DNA of 45,000 bases from NCBI RefSeq assembly GCF_000264945.2, contig NZ_CP013071.1, positions 1-45,000 of the forward strand, given 5' to 3'. This document shows positions 1-8,404 of the stretch, in pieces; the stretch's first letter is position 1; every line of letters starts with the position of its first letter. The notes under the pieces are model-generated. The model ran no database searches, had not been told where the DNA came from, and saw nothing but the letters and a program-made list of their open reading frames with translations. Source of the DNA: Sphingobium indicum B90A. GTDB taxonomy: Bacteria; Pseudomonadota; Alphaproteobacteria; Sphingomonadales; Sphingomonadaceae. Made by a program: the position numbers and the translations under genes.

Positions 1-120
1 TCGCCCGTCCCGGAGAAGCGTCATCGCCGGTGGGGGAGGGCGTTACAGCGTGATCTAGGGCTTGCTCGTCATCCATGCCATGAAGTCTGCGCCGATTCGT
101 CCAGCGTGGGAGAAAATCTG

Positions 121-436
121 CCTGACCTGTCCTTACGCGTCAAGTCAGGGCAGGATAGACACCGGATTCGGCCCCCAAGAGGTCAGGATGGAACTTCGCT
201 CCGAAGCAGCAAACCATGAGGAAGTGCGGCGAGTCGCGTTTCCAAGCGCCCGGACCCGCGCAAACGGCAGCGCGGACGCCGAAGAAAGTCCCTGACGAAC
301 GCTATGGCGAGCGAATCACTCCAGCAGGAAGCTGTCCCCCATACGGTCAGGAAGGCCCCAGCAGGTCAGGTTGCATCCCCCGATCGGTCAGGGAAGCGCC
401 CCCGGAAGGGCAGGCAAAATCCCCCGTCCGGTCAGG
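121..436. repeat. GGTCAGG iteron-like repeat array
   Basis: The heptamer GGTCAGG starts at 345, 364, 386 and 430, with a one-mismatch copy (GGGCAGG) at 408. The last four are exactly 22 bp apart, about two helical turns, and three of them are followed at a fixed distance by a C-run (CCCCC). Further copies are at 181 (+), 143 (AGTCAGG) and 121 (CCTGACC, the reverse complement), with a half copy at 291. Such phased direct repeats are typical of replication-initiator or regulator binding sites on plasmids. Which protein binds here is not known, and no initiator gene is visible in the window. No convincing gene lies in the first 667 bases. Confidence 0.6.
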
Positions 437-512
437 ATAAGCTTGCTCAAACCCGCAGAAATGCTGTGCTTTCGGCCTCCTGAATCTGAATCCTTTTGAA
501 TCGGAAAAGCTT

Positions 513-545
513 CCGCTGCGAGCAGCGGCGTTTTGATTCTTTTTA
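513..545 (+). terminator. Hairpin followed by T-rich tract
   Basis: CCGCTGC (513-519), GA, GCAGCGG (522-528) forms a perfect 7-bp stem with a 2-base centre. It is followed by TTTTGATTCTTTTT. It resembles an intrinsic terminator for a transcript coming from the left, possibly a small RNA reading through the iteron region. The very short loop would force the end pairs open, so the stem is weaker than it looks. Confidence 0.4.
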
Positions 546-667
546 TTTTGAGAAAGAGATCGGCGTCGCGCCTGATGCAATCGTTCAATCCCCCCGCCTG
601 GAGGGATACGCGAAGTTAGCCGCCTACGATAGGCTGCCGGCCAAATGACCTTGCGCATGGAGGGTGC

Positions 668-994
668 ATGATCAACTTCGCCAAGTTCGAGATCATCGGC
701 CGGATCGGGGAAATCGACGCGCGGCCGAAAGTCACCCTGCTGTCGGTCTGCGCGAATTATCGCCGCAAGGGTGACGATAACGAATGGCAGGAAGACAGCC
801 ACTGGAACCGCGTGAGCGTCTTCAGCGAAGGCCAGCGAAAACATATCGCCGACCGGGCTCAAGTCGGGGATCTCGTGCGCATAGCCGGACGGCTCAAGGA
901 CAACTCCTATGAACGCGACGGCGCGACGCACTACACAACCGATCGCATCGTCGAGGAATTCGGGATCCTGGCACCCAAAGGCATGCCGGGGTGA
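668..994 (+). CDS. SSB-like single-stranded DNA-binding protein (short form)
   Basis: This 108-residue protein has the OB-fold layout of bacterial SSB: an N-terminal strand (MINFAKFEIIGRIG), a central segment with WNRVSVF matching the usual W-x-R-V-x-F/V pattern, and a strand ending in GDLVRIAGRLKDNSY. It lacks the acidic C-terminal tip (DDxIPF) that recruits partner proteins in housekeeping SSB, so it may coat DNA without recruiting the usual partners. The start is set by GGAGGG six bases upstream of the ATG. The primase-like gene follows 61 bp later, which suits a role in processing single-stranded DNA during conjugative transfer or element replication. A second SSB with the acidic tip is at 15415. 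The family assignment is fairly sure; the exact role is inferred. Confidence 0.8.
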   Translation: MINFAKFEIIGRIGEIDARPKVTLLSVCANYRRKGDDNEWQEDSHWNRVSVFSEGQRKHIADRAQVGDLVRIAGRLKDNSYERDGATHYTTDRIVEEFGILAPKGMPG

Positions 995-1000
995 AATATC

Positions 1001-1015
1001 GGGGAGGGGAGGGCG
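1001..1015 (+). promoter_or_regulatory. GGGGAGGGG leader motif, copy 1
   Basis: GGGGAGGGGAGGGCG lies 41 bases before the start of the primase-like gene. Similar purine tracts lie 50-100 bases before four other genes in the element (1925, 6218, 14287, 18668). The function is unknown; an RNA structure, a protein site or a G-quadruplex are all possible. Confidence 0.4.
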
Positions 1016-1055
1016 CAATCAGCAGCGGCGCTCCACCACTTCCGAGGATTAGTCG

Positions 1056-1922
1056 ATGCCCATAGCTGCTCCCCATCGCGCCAAAGCCATTGTCGAAGCC
1101 CTGGGTGGGATCTGGCGCGGTACGCGCGGCGAATGCCGGTGCCCGGCACATAACGATCATGGTCCCAGCCTGTCGGTACGCCTGGGCGAGCGGGCGATCC
1201 TGTTCCACTGCTTTGCCGGCTGCGACACGCGCGATGTTCTGGCTGCTTTGCGCCGGCGCAAACTTCACGATGCGGAGCCGCTCACAATGCCGCGCCCGAA
1301 GGCGGCCGCGGACCATCGCGCTCTTGCACTTCGCCTATGGAAGGCGAGCCAGCCCATCGCCGGATCTCCAGCGGCCGATTATCTGGCGGCGCGCGGTCTG
1401 CCGCCTCCCTATCCGCGTTGCCTGCGCTACAACCCGCGCACCATCGTCGGGGCCGGTGAGCGCCGCCGGTTCTTTCCGGCGATGATCGCCGCGGTCGAGA
1501 ATGATCTGGGGGTTGTCGCCGTCCAGCGGACCTGCCTCGATCTCGCCGACATCCTGCACAAACCCATGCCAAAGCCGAAGATTGCCCTTGGCCTTCTCGG
1601 CGACGCGGCCATTCGTCTGGCGCCGGCCGGCGAGGAGCTTGGCCTTGCCGAAGGCATCGAGGACGCCCTTTCAGCAATGGCCTGGTTCGGAACGCCCACC
1701 TGGGCGCTGGGCGGGGTCGAACGCCTTGGGCTTGTCGCCATCCCCGAACGGGTCAAGCGTATCATCGTCTATGGCGATCGCGGTGCCGCCGCTGCCGCCA
1801 TGCTCAAAAAAGCCCGCCCCCATCTCACAGCCAATGGACGCGAACTGGTGCTCCGGCTGCCGGAACGGCACGCGGACTGGAATGATGCTTGGCGTGTCCG
1901 CCGGGCCGCCGAGGCGGCCTGA
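1056..1922 (+). CDS. CHC2-type zinc-finger / Toprim primase-like protein
   Basis: The N-terminal part carries a zinc-ribbon pattern typical of DnaG/P4-type primases: C29-x2-H32 and C52-x3-C56. Around residue 199 the sequence EGIEDALSA matches the glutamate motif of Toprim domains, and near residue 241 YGDRGAAAA occupies the place of the metal-binding DxD motif. The second aspartate of that motif is not evident here. At 288 residues it has the size of stand-alone plasmid and ICE primase-like proteins, which make RNA primers on transferred single strands. It sits between an SSB-like gene and a helicase/methyltransferase gene, which supports a DNA-processing role. Whether it is an active primase cannot be told from sequence alone because the DxD motif is degenerate. 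Confidence 0.8.
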   Translation: MPIAAPHRAKAIVEALGGIWRGTRGECRCPAHNDHGPSLSVRLGERAILFHCFAGCDTRDVLAALRRRKLHDAEPLTMPRPKAAADHRALALRLWKASQPIAGSPAADYLAARGLPPPYPRCLRYNPRTIVGAGERRRFFPAMIAAVENDLGVVAVQRTCLDLADILHKPMPKPKIALGLLGDAAIRLAPAGEELGLAEGIEDALSAMAWFGTPTWALGGVERLGLVAIPERVKRIIVYGDRGAAAAAMLKKARPHLTANGRELVLRLPERHADWNDAWRVRRAAEAA

Positions 1923-1924
1923 AA

Positions 1925-1944
1925 GGGGAGGGAGCCTTCCGGCT
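1925..1944 (+). promoter_or_regulatory. GGGGAGGG leader motif, copy 2, with hairpin
   Basis: GGGGAGGG (1925-1932) runs into a small stem, AGCC-TTCC-GGCT (933-944 of this kilobase), 45-64 bases before the next start codon. Copy 3 at 6218 has the same arrangement with GGCC-TTC-GGCC. Confidence 0.4.
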
Positions 1945-1988
1945 GATGACCTGGCGCTGATGCCAGGTGTCAGACCTGGAGATGCCCC

Positions 1989-4900
1989 ATGGCCACACAC
2001 CCCCTCGCGCTCACGCTGCCGCTCGATGATCCCGCCCGTACCGCTGCTCAAGGCATAGCCGACCGGCTGTCCGAAGGATGTCCGGTTGCACGTAACGACC
2101 TCCTTGCCGAAATGACCTCCGCTTTCGGTGGCTCGAGCGCCGATGGCCTGTGGTCATTGCGCGACGCCTACGATGTGCTCGAACTCGCGCAGGTCCTCCA
2201 TCTGAAGAACGCGACGCTCCCGGCAGATGCGAATGCGCGGCTCGCCCAGCTGATCGCTATGACGGCGGCGCTTCCCACGCAAAGCGTGCGTAGCGAAACG
2301 CAGATCGCGTTCCAGCAATTCTCGACACCGGCGCCGATCGGCTTCCTTGCCGCCAAGGCAGCCGCGATCACGGCACACGATATCGTGCTCGAGCCCTCGG
2401 CCGGGACCGGCCTCCTGGCCGTACACGCCCATCTCGCCGGCGCGCGCCTCCTTCTCAATGATATCGATGCCTGGCGCACGCGTTTGCTGCGTCACGCCTT
2501 TCCCGAAGGCAGGCTGAGCACGCATGATGGCGAACTGATCGACGATATGCTCGATCCGCAACTGGTGCCGAGCGTCGTGCTCCTCAATCCGCCCTTCTCG
2601 CGAAGCCAGGGGCGCGCGCGCGATCGCCATGCCGCGCTTCGCCATTTGCGCTCCGCGCTGTTGCGGCTTGCTCCAGGCGGGCGCTGCGCCGTTATTCTCC
2701 CCGACCGCATCGAGACGGAGGACGCGGATTGGCTGCACGCCACTGCGGGCGCGCATGCCCGGCTGCATCTCGACCTGCCGCCCGATGCCTATGCCAAGCA
2801 CGGCACCGGCCAGGCAGTCCAGCTCATACTCCTCGAAAAGGACGGGGCAGGGGGCTCGGTCCCGCGCCAGACCTGCACGACGCTCGGCGCTGCGCTTGCG
2901 GCCATCGATGCGATGGCGACCCCATGCGCGCCGCAGCCGCAGCCGATCTCCCGCCCCAGCGGATTGTTCCGGGGCCTCACGCGGCGGACCCGCCCCGTCT
3001 GCTCGCGTGCGGCGGTGACCCTGCCCACGACCCGCGCGGTCGCCTATCACCGTCTCGACGCGCCCGCACCCGCGGGCGAACCGCAAGGGATTTACCTGCC
3101 CTATCGGCCGAGCCGTCTGCTGATTGCCGATGCTCGTGAGCACCCAAGCGCGCTGGTCGAATCGCAGGCAATGGGATCGATTGCCGCACCCCCGGTCGCT
3201 TATGAACCCGTGCTGCCGGCCAGGATCCTGGACGACGGCCTGCTCTCGGACGCGCAGCTCGAAACGCTGATCTACGCTGGCGCGGCGTTCGAGCGCGATC
3301 TTCCCGGGCGGTTCATATCCAGCGAGGAGGGTCTTTCGCTGTCGCCGGCAGAGGCCGGTAACGCCTATCGGACCGGCTTTTTCCTTGGCGATGGCACGGG
3401 CGCCGGCAAGGGGCGGCAGGTGGCAGGCGTCATCCTCGACCAGTGGTTGCGTGGCAACCGCCGCCACCTCTGGATATCCAAGAGCGAGACGCTGGTCGAA
3501 GACGCTCGCCGGGACTGGTCGGCGCTTGGCGGCTTGCCGCTCGACATCCAGCATCTCAACCAGTGGAAGCTCGGCACCCCGATCGCGCTGGGCGATGGGA
3601 TCCTCTTCCTGACCTATGCCACCCTGCGCTCCAACCGCGGCGACAGGGGCACGCGGCTGCGCCAGCTGATCGAATGGATGGGTGAGGATTTCAGCGGCGT
3701 CATCGTTTTCGACGAGGCGCATGAAATGGCCGGGGTGGCCGGCGGCGAGGGCCGGTTCGGCGCCACGAAAGGGTCCGAGCAGGGCATTGCCGGCGTCCGC
3801 CTGCAAAATCTCGCTCCGCGCGCCCGGATTCTCTACGCCTCGGCGACGGGCGCCTCGGATGTCAACAATCTTGCCTATGCGACACGCCTCGGATTGTGGG
3901 GACCGCAGACGGCCTTCGCCGACCGGCGGGCCTTCGTGGAATCCCTGCGCCGAGGCGGCATCGCGGCGATGGAGTTGATCGCCCGCGACCTCAAAGCGCA
4001 GGGCCTCTATGCCGCGCGGGCGCTCAGCTTCGCCGGCGTCGAATATGACATCCTCGAGCATCGGCTCAGCGAAGAACAGATCGCCGTCTACAATGCCTAT
4101 GCCGATGCCTGGGCGATCATTCACAACAATCTGCAGGCCGCGCTCGCCGCCACGCGCGTCACCGACGGCTTCAGCGGTGCCACCTATAATAGCGGCGCGA
4201 AGGCCGCGGCATTGTCGATCTTCGAATCGACCAAGCAACGCTTCTTCGGCCAGATCCTGCTGTCGATGAAGCTGCCCTCGCTGATCCCGGCGATCGCCGC
4301 CGATCTCGCGCGCGGCGACTGCGCCGTCGTCCAGCTCGTGTCGACCTCGGAAGCGATGCTCGATCGTGCCCTTGCCGACCTGTCCCCCGAGGAGCGCGCC
4401 TGGCTCGATATCGAGCTGTCCCCGCGCGAATTCCTGGTCGATTATCTGACCGCGGCCTTTCCCGTGCGCCAGATGCGCACCTATACCGACGATAGCGGCA
4501 CGGTGCGCTCGGAACCGATGATCGACGAGGCCGGGCAGCCCGTGCTGTGCCGGGAAGCGATGGCCATGCGCGACCAGCTCCTCGAGCAACTCTGTGCGCT
4601 GCCGGTCGTCGGCTCGGCGCTCGATCACATAATCGGGCATTTCGGGACGGAGGCTGTGGCCGAGGTGACGGGCCGCAGCCGGCGGATCGTCGTCGATGCC
4701 GACGGCCGTCAGCGGATCGAACGGCGCAGCGCGCGCACGAACCTCGCGGAGACCGACATCTTCATGCGCGGCGAAAAGCGCATCCTGATCTTCTCCGACG
4801 CCGGCGGCACGGGGCGGAGTTACCACGCCAGCCTCGACGCGCCCAATCAGAGCCGCCGCATTCACTATCTCCTCGAGCCCGGTTGGCGCGCGGACGCGGC

Positions 4901-6188
4901 GATCCAGGGGCTGGGCCGCACGCACCGCACCCACCAAGCCTGCCCGCCCTTGTTTCGGCCCGTTTCCACCGATTGCCGTGGCGAACGGCGGTTCATCTCG
5001 ACCATCGCCCGGCGCCTCGACAGCCTGGGCGCGCTGACCCGTGGCCAACGCCAGACCGGCGGGCAGGGACTTTTCGACCCCCGCGACAATCTGGAGTCCG
5101 ACTTCGCGCGGGAATCGCTCGACCAGTGGTTTCGCCTGCTGTTCCAGGCAAAACTCCAATCGGTCCACTTCGATCAGTTCCAGGCGCTCACCGGTTTGAA
5201 CCTGGCCGGGGAGGGCGGGGGGCTCACCGAGACCTTGCCCACGATCCAGCGGTGGTTGAACCGCATCCTGGCGCTGCGCATCGACCTGCAGAACGCGATC
5301 TTCGACGAATATCTCGGCTTGATCGAAGCACGGGTGGAAAAGGCACGCGAGGCCGGCACCCTCGATCTTGGCGTCGAAACGATCGCGGCCGACCGTATTT
5401 CGATCCTCGACCGGACGGTGATCCGGCGCGATCCCGTGAGCGGCGCCGAAACCGAGATCCTGCGTATCGAAACCGAGGAGCGATATCGGCCGCTGACCCT
5501 GGAGCGAGCGCATTGGCTTCTGGCCGACCCGGAAGCGCGCGGGTTGATCAACCCGCGTTCCGGCAAGGCCGCCATTTGCCGGCCGACCTTCTCGCTGACG
5601 GACGAAGAGGGGCGGACCGTGCGCCGCTATGAGCTGGTGCGGCCGACGCGCACCGAACGGCACCGGCAGGACCTCTTCGCCGAAACCCATTGGACCGACG
5701 TGGACCGGGCGAGCTTCGACGAAGCCTGGCAGGCCGAATGCGACGCAATGGCGGCGCAGACGCGCACGCAGATCATCTATCTGGTCACTGGCCTGCTGCT
5801 TCCGGTGTGGGGCAAGCTGCCCGACGATCATGTCCAGGTCTGGCGGCTGACGAGCGATGACGGCCAGTCGCTTCTCGGGCGTCTTATTCCGGCGCCGCTG
5901 GTTGAGCGGATTGCCAGCGCATTCGGCATCGCGGCCCATGTCGAGATCGACCTCGGCGCGCGGGTCGAGCACGTCCGCACCTCGGGCGAGATCATGCCGA
6001 TCGGAGCGCTGCGGCTGAAGCGCGCCTTGGTCGCCGGCGATCAACGCCTCGAATTGCTGGACTGGAAGCCCGAGGCGCTGCCGCATCTCAAGGCGGCGGG
6101 CTGCTTCACCGAGATCATCCAGCACCGCACGCGGCTGTTCGTTCCCCCGAGCCGCGCCCTCGAGATCCTCGCCAGGATCACGGACTGA
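1989..6188 (+). CDS. Strawberry-notch family helicase with N-terminal methyltransferase domain
   Basis: A 1,399-residue protein. Residues about 100-290 form an N6-adenine-type methyltransferase module: the SAM-binding motif EPSAGTG begins at E135 and the catalytic NPPF is at 200-203. From about residue 420 comes a superfamily 2 helicase of the Strawberry-notch (SNO) type, with Walker A GDGTGAGKGRQ at 467-477, a DEAH box at 575-578, a motif-V-like FSDAGGTGRSYHA near 934 and a motif-VI arginine segment QGLGRTHRTHQ near 973. The C-terminal 400 residues are unassigned. Such fusions are common on alphaproteobacterial plasmids and ICEs, where they are thought to modify or remodel element DNA; the substrate is unknown. 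It follows the primase gene by 66 bp and is preceded by the GGGGAGGG leader. All key motifs look intact. Confidence 0.9.
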   Translation: MATHPLALTLPLDDPARTAAQGIADRLSEGCPVARNDLLAEMTSAFGGSSADGLWSLRDAYDVLELAQVLHLKNATLPADANARLAQLIAMTAALPTQSVRSETQIAFQQFSTPAPIGFLAAKAAAITAHDIVLEPSAGTGLLAVHAHLAGARLLLNDIDAWRTRLLRHAFPEGRLSTHDGELIDDMLDPQLVPSVVLLNPPFSRSQGRARDRHAALRHLRSALLRLAPGGRCAVILPDRIETEDADWLHATAGAHARLHLDLPPDAYAKHGTGQAVQLILLEKDGAGGSVPRQTCTTLGAALAAIDAMATPCAPQPQPISRPSGLFRGLTRRTRPVCSRAAVTLPTTRAVAYHRLDAPAPAGEPQGIYLPYRPSRLLIADAREHPSALVESQAMGSIAAPPVAYEPVLPARILDDGLLSDAQLETLIYAGAAFERDLPGRFISSEEGLSLSPAEAGNAYRTGFFLGDGTGAGKGRQVAGVILDQWLRGNRRHLWISKSETLVEDARRDWSALGGLPLDIQHLNQWKLGTPIALGDGILFLTYATLRSNRGDRGTRLRQLIEWMGEDFSGVIVFDEAHEMAGVAGGEGRFGATKGSEQGIAGVRLQNLAPRARILYASATGASDVNNLAYATRLGLWGPQTAFADRRAFVESLRRGGIAAMELIARDLKAQGLYAARALSFAGVEYDILEHRLSEEQIAVYNAYADAWAIIHNNLQAALAATRVTDGFSGATYNSGAKAAALSIFESTKQRFFGQILLSMKLPSLIPAIAADLARGDCAVVQLVSTSEAMLDRALADLSPEERAWLDIELSPREFLVDYLTAAFPVRQMRTYTDDSGTVRSEPMIDEAGQPVLCREAMAMRDQLLEQLCALPVVGSALDHIIGHFGTEAVAEVTGRSRRIVVDADGRQRIERRSARTNLAETDIFMRGEKRILIFSDAGGTGRSYHASLDAPNQSRRIHYLLEPGWRADAAIQGLGRTHRTHQACPPLFRPVSTDCRGERRFISTIARRLDSLGALTRGQRQTGGQGLFDPRDNLESDFARESLDQWFRLLFQAKLQSVHFDQFQALTGLNLAGEGGGLTETLPTIQRWLNRILALRIDLQNAIFDEYLGLIEARVEKAREAGTLDLGVETIAADRISILDRTVIRRDPVSGAETEILRIETEERYRPLTLERAHWLLADPEARGLINPRSGKAAICRPTFSLTDEEGRTVRRYELVRPTRTERHRQDLFAETHWTDVDRASFDEAWQAECDAMAAQTRTQIIYLVTGLLLPVWGKLPDDHVQVWRLTSDDGQSLLGRLIPAPLVERIASAFGIAAHVEIDLGARVEHVRTSGEIMPIGALRLKRALVAGDQRLELLDWKPEALPHLKAAGCFTEIIQHRTRLFVPPSRALEILARITD

Positions 6189-6217
6189 CCCGCGGCCGCG
6201 CCAAGCGACCGAAGAGA

Positions 6218-6236
6218 GGGGAGGGGGCCTTCGGCC
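6218..6236 (+). promoter_or_regulatory. GGGGAGGGGG leader motif, copy 3, with hairpin
   Basis: GGGGAGGGGG (6218-6227) is followed by the stem GGCC-TTC-GGCC (6226-6236). It lies 64-82 bases before the ParB-like start and has the same layout as copy 2. Confidence 0.4.
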
Positions 6237-6299
6237 GGGTGGGCCTGAGTGGCTCAAGCCGGCCGACGAGGTCGGCGCAACCCTCGAAGGAGACAACCG

Positions 6300-8312
6300 A
6301 TGATCCAGTCCGTGAAGGTCAAGAACCTCTCGCTCTCGAAGGACAATGTCCGCAAATCCAATCGCGATGCCGACCTCGACAGCCTCGCCGACAATATCGC
6401 CGCGCATGGCCTGTTGCAGAATCTCGTGGTCACGCCGCTCAAGAAGGCAGGACATTTCACCGTCAAGGCGGGTGGCCGCCGCTTGCGGGCGCTCCAGCGG
6501 CTGATCGATTCAGGTCGGCTTGCCGGGGACCATGAGGTTCAGGTGCTGGTGCTCGAGGATGATGCTGGATCGGCCGAAGCGAGCCTTGCCGAGAATTTCC
6601 ACCGCGTCGCGATGAACCCGGCGGATGAGTGCTCGGCTTTCAAGCACTTCCTCGACAAGGGCGCGAGTGCCGAGGATGTGGCGAAACGTTTCGGCGTCAC
6701 GACCCGCTTCGTTGAGCAGCGGGTACGGCTTGCCGAACTGGCTCCTCTCGTATTCGCGGCGCTGGCGGCGGGCGAGATCACGCTGGGGGTCGCCCAGGCT
6801 TATGCCGTCACGCCCGACGTCGATCGCCAGGCGCGCGTGTTCGAGAGCATGAGCCGGTCCTATTATGGCGACAATCCCGACAATATCCGCCGTGCGCTCC
6901 TCAACGGAACGGTCAAGGCGACCGACGCCAAGGCACGGTTCGTCGGCCGCGAGGCCTATGTCGGCGCGGGCGGCCGGATCGAGCGCGACCTGTTCGGTGA
7001 AGATGTGGACGAGAGCTGGATCGACGTGGAGCTCATCGAGCAGCTGGCCGCCCAGAAGCTTGAAGCGGCCGCGGAAGCGCTCGCTGCCGAACAGAAGCTG
7101 GCGTTCGTGACGCCGGTTCTCGCGACGCATGTGCCCTATGATACGGAGTGCCAGCTCCACGAATATCATCCGCCGCTGCGCGAATTGAGCGGGGACGAGC
7201 AGGAGCGCGTCGATAGTCTCTCGGATGAGGGCGACGCGCTCATCCGCGAACTTGAGACCGAACTCGAGGACGGCACGCCCGAGGCCGAGGCGGCTTCGGC
7301 GCGTCTCGCCGACATCGAGCGGGAACTCGATACGATCGAGGCGTCGCGCACGATGGTCGATGATGCGATCAAGGACCAGCTGGGCACCTTCATCTATCTG
7401 GCGCCCGATGGCAGTCCGCGGGTGCACAGCCGCATGTTCAGCGAGCGCGCCATCCGGCAGGCGGGCGAGGATGCAGAACCCGAAGCACCGTCCGGCAAGG
7501 TCGCGGCCTCCCGGCTCAGCGCGACGCTGGTTGACGAACTCGCGACCCAGCGCCGGCAGATCCTGGCAGCCCATGTCGCCTCGGATGCCGGGTTCGCGCT
7601 CGATCTCACGATATTCCTGATGGCGCACCGGACGGTGTTCGCCAGCAGCTATGTCCGGGACCACGCGACGTTGCAGGCCGCCGCCGCGAGCTTCCCGATC
7701 GTCAGCTTCCGCGATGAAGGTAGCGCGGCGAGCAATGTCCTGACCGAACAGCGCCAGGCGCTCGATGTGAGCTGGGCAGGCGGGAACACGCTGTCGTCCC
7801 GCTTCGATGCCTTCCGGCAACTGGATGAACAGGCGCGCGCCGATTGGCTCGCCCATGTCATGGCGCAGACGCTGGAGCCGACACTCAACGTCGACGATGG
7901 CGGGCGCCGCAACGGCTTCCACGATCATCTCGGACGGCTGCTCGACATTGATGTCGCGCAATGGTGGCGGCCCGATGCCCAGAACTTTTTCGGGCGGGTG
8001 AAGAAGGACGTCATGCTCGAAGCGCTCGACGAGATCGGCGGGCCGGTGCTGCGCGGCCGATACAAGGACGCCAAGAAGGGTGACCTTGCCAATGCCTGCG
8101 CTGCGCTCTGTTCGGGGCAGGGCATCGTCGAGGCCGAAGTCCGGGAAAAGGCGCTCTCCTGGCTGCCCGACGAGATGCGGTTCGGCGCGATCGAAAAGCC
8201 CGAAAGCTTCCGGAGCTATTCCGCTTTCCTCAGCGATGAAGACGACAGCGACGGCGGGGCAGGGGAGATCGCCCCCGATGGCGATGCTGGCGACTTCGAA
8301 CAGGCCGCCTGA
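6300..8312 (+). CDS. Large ParB/RepB/Spo0J-like protein
   Basis: A 670-residue protein. The first 100 residues are a ParB N-terminal domain: a DNVRKSNRDADLDSLADNI segment, GGRRLRALQRL, and ENFHRVAMNPADE, which corresponds to the ENxxRxxL-type box II. A helix-turn-helix follows (KFGV/RFGVTTRFVEQRVRLAEL, about 130-160). The remaining 450 residues have no recognised domain; they include an acidic helical stretch (about 300-370). ParB N-domains bind CTP and form DNA clamps, but large element-borne versions like this have no proven role in segregation. The start at 6300 is chosen for the GAAGGAG ribosome site 6-12 bases upstream; an in-frame start 51 bases earlier has none. A smaller, more classical ParB is at 19717. 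Confidence 0.85.
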   Translation: MIQSVKVKNLSLSKDNVRKSNRDADLDSLADNIAAHGLLQNLVVTPLKKAGHFTVKAGGRRLRALQRLIDSGRLAGDHEVQVLVLEDDAGSAEASLAENFHRVAMNPADECSAFKHFLDKGASAEDVAKRFGVTTRFVEQRVRLAELAPLVFAALAAGEITLGVAQAYAVTPDVDRQARVFESMSRSYYGDNPDNIRRALLNGTVKATDAKARFVGREAYVGAGGRIERDLFGEDVDESWIDVELIEQLAAQKLEAAAEALAAEQKLAFVTPVLATHVPYDTECQLHEYHPPLRELSGDEQERVDSLSDEGDALIRELETELEDGTPEAEAASARLADIERELDTIEASRTMVDDAIKDQLGTFIYLAPDGSPRVHSRMFSERAIRQAGEDAEPEAPSGKVAASRLSATLVDELATQRRQILAAHVASDAGFALDLTIFLMAHRTVFASSYVRDHATLQAAAASFPIVSFRDEGSAASNVLTEQRQALDVSWAGGNTLSSRFDAFRQLDEQARADWLAHVMAQTLEPTLNVDDGGRRNGFHDHLGRLLDIDVAQWWRPDAQNFFGRVKKDVMLEALDEIGGPVLRGRYKDAKKGDLANACAALCSGQGIVEAEVREKALSWLPDEMRFGAIEKPESFRSYSAFLSDEDDSDGGAGEIAPDGDAGDFEQAA

Positions 8313-8325
8313 GGCGAACGCCTAA

Positions 8326-8355
8326 CGGCGGGCGGCGCTTTCGTGTCGCCCGCCG
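8326..8355. terminator. G+C-rich hairpin between parB-like gene and ardC
   Basis: CGGCGGGCG (8326-8334) pairs with CGCCCGCCG (8347-8355) across a 12-base loop. No T-run follows, so it could be a weak or factor-dependent terminator, or a stabilising 3' hairpin. Confidence 0.35.
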
Positions 8356-8404
8356 CCCTTCATCGGCGGCGCTGAGACAGCCGCTCTTTCGCGGAGTATC
8401 CACC

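Noticed and set aside
345..436. Possible CRISPR array
   Set aside because: Only a 7-base core is repeated, with no 25-36-bp conserved repeats or unique spacers; iteron-like sites fit better.
62..440. Short open frames in the left 440 bp
   Set aside because: They have no ribosome sites or recognisable sequence and run through the GGTCAGG repeats.
2154..6455. Very long open frame (about 1,430 codons) antisense to the helicase/methyltransferase gene
   Set aside because: It mirrors codon phase in G+C-rich DNA, has no recognisable domains or ribosome site, and the sense gene is clearly real.
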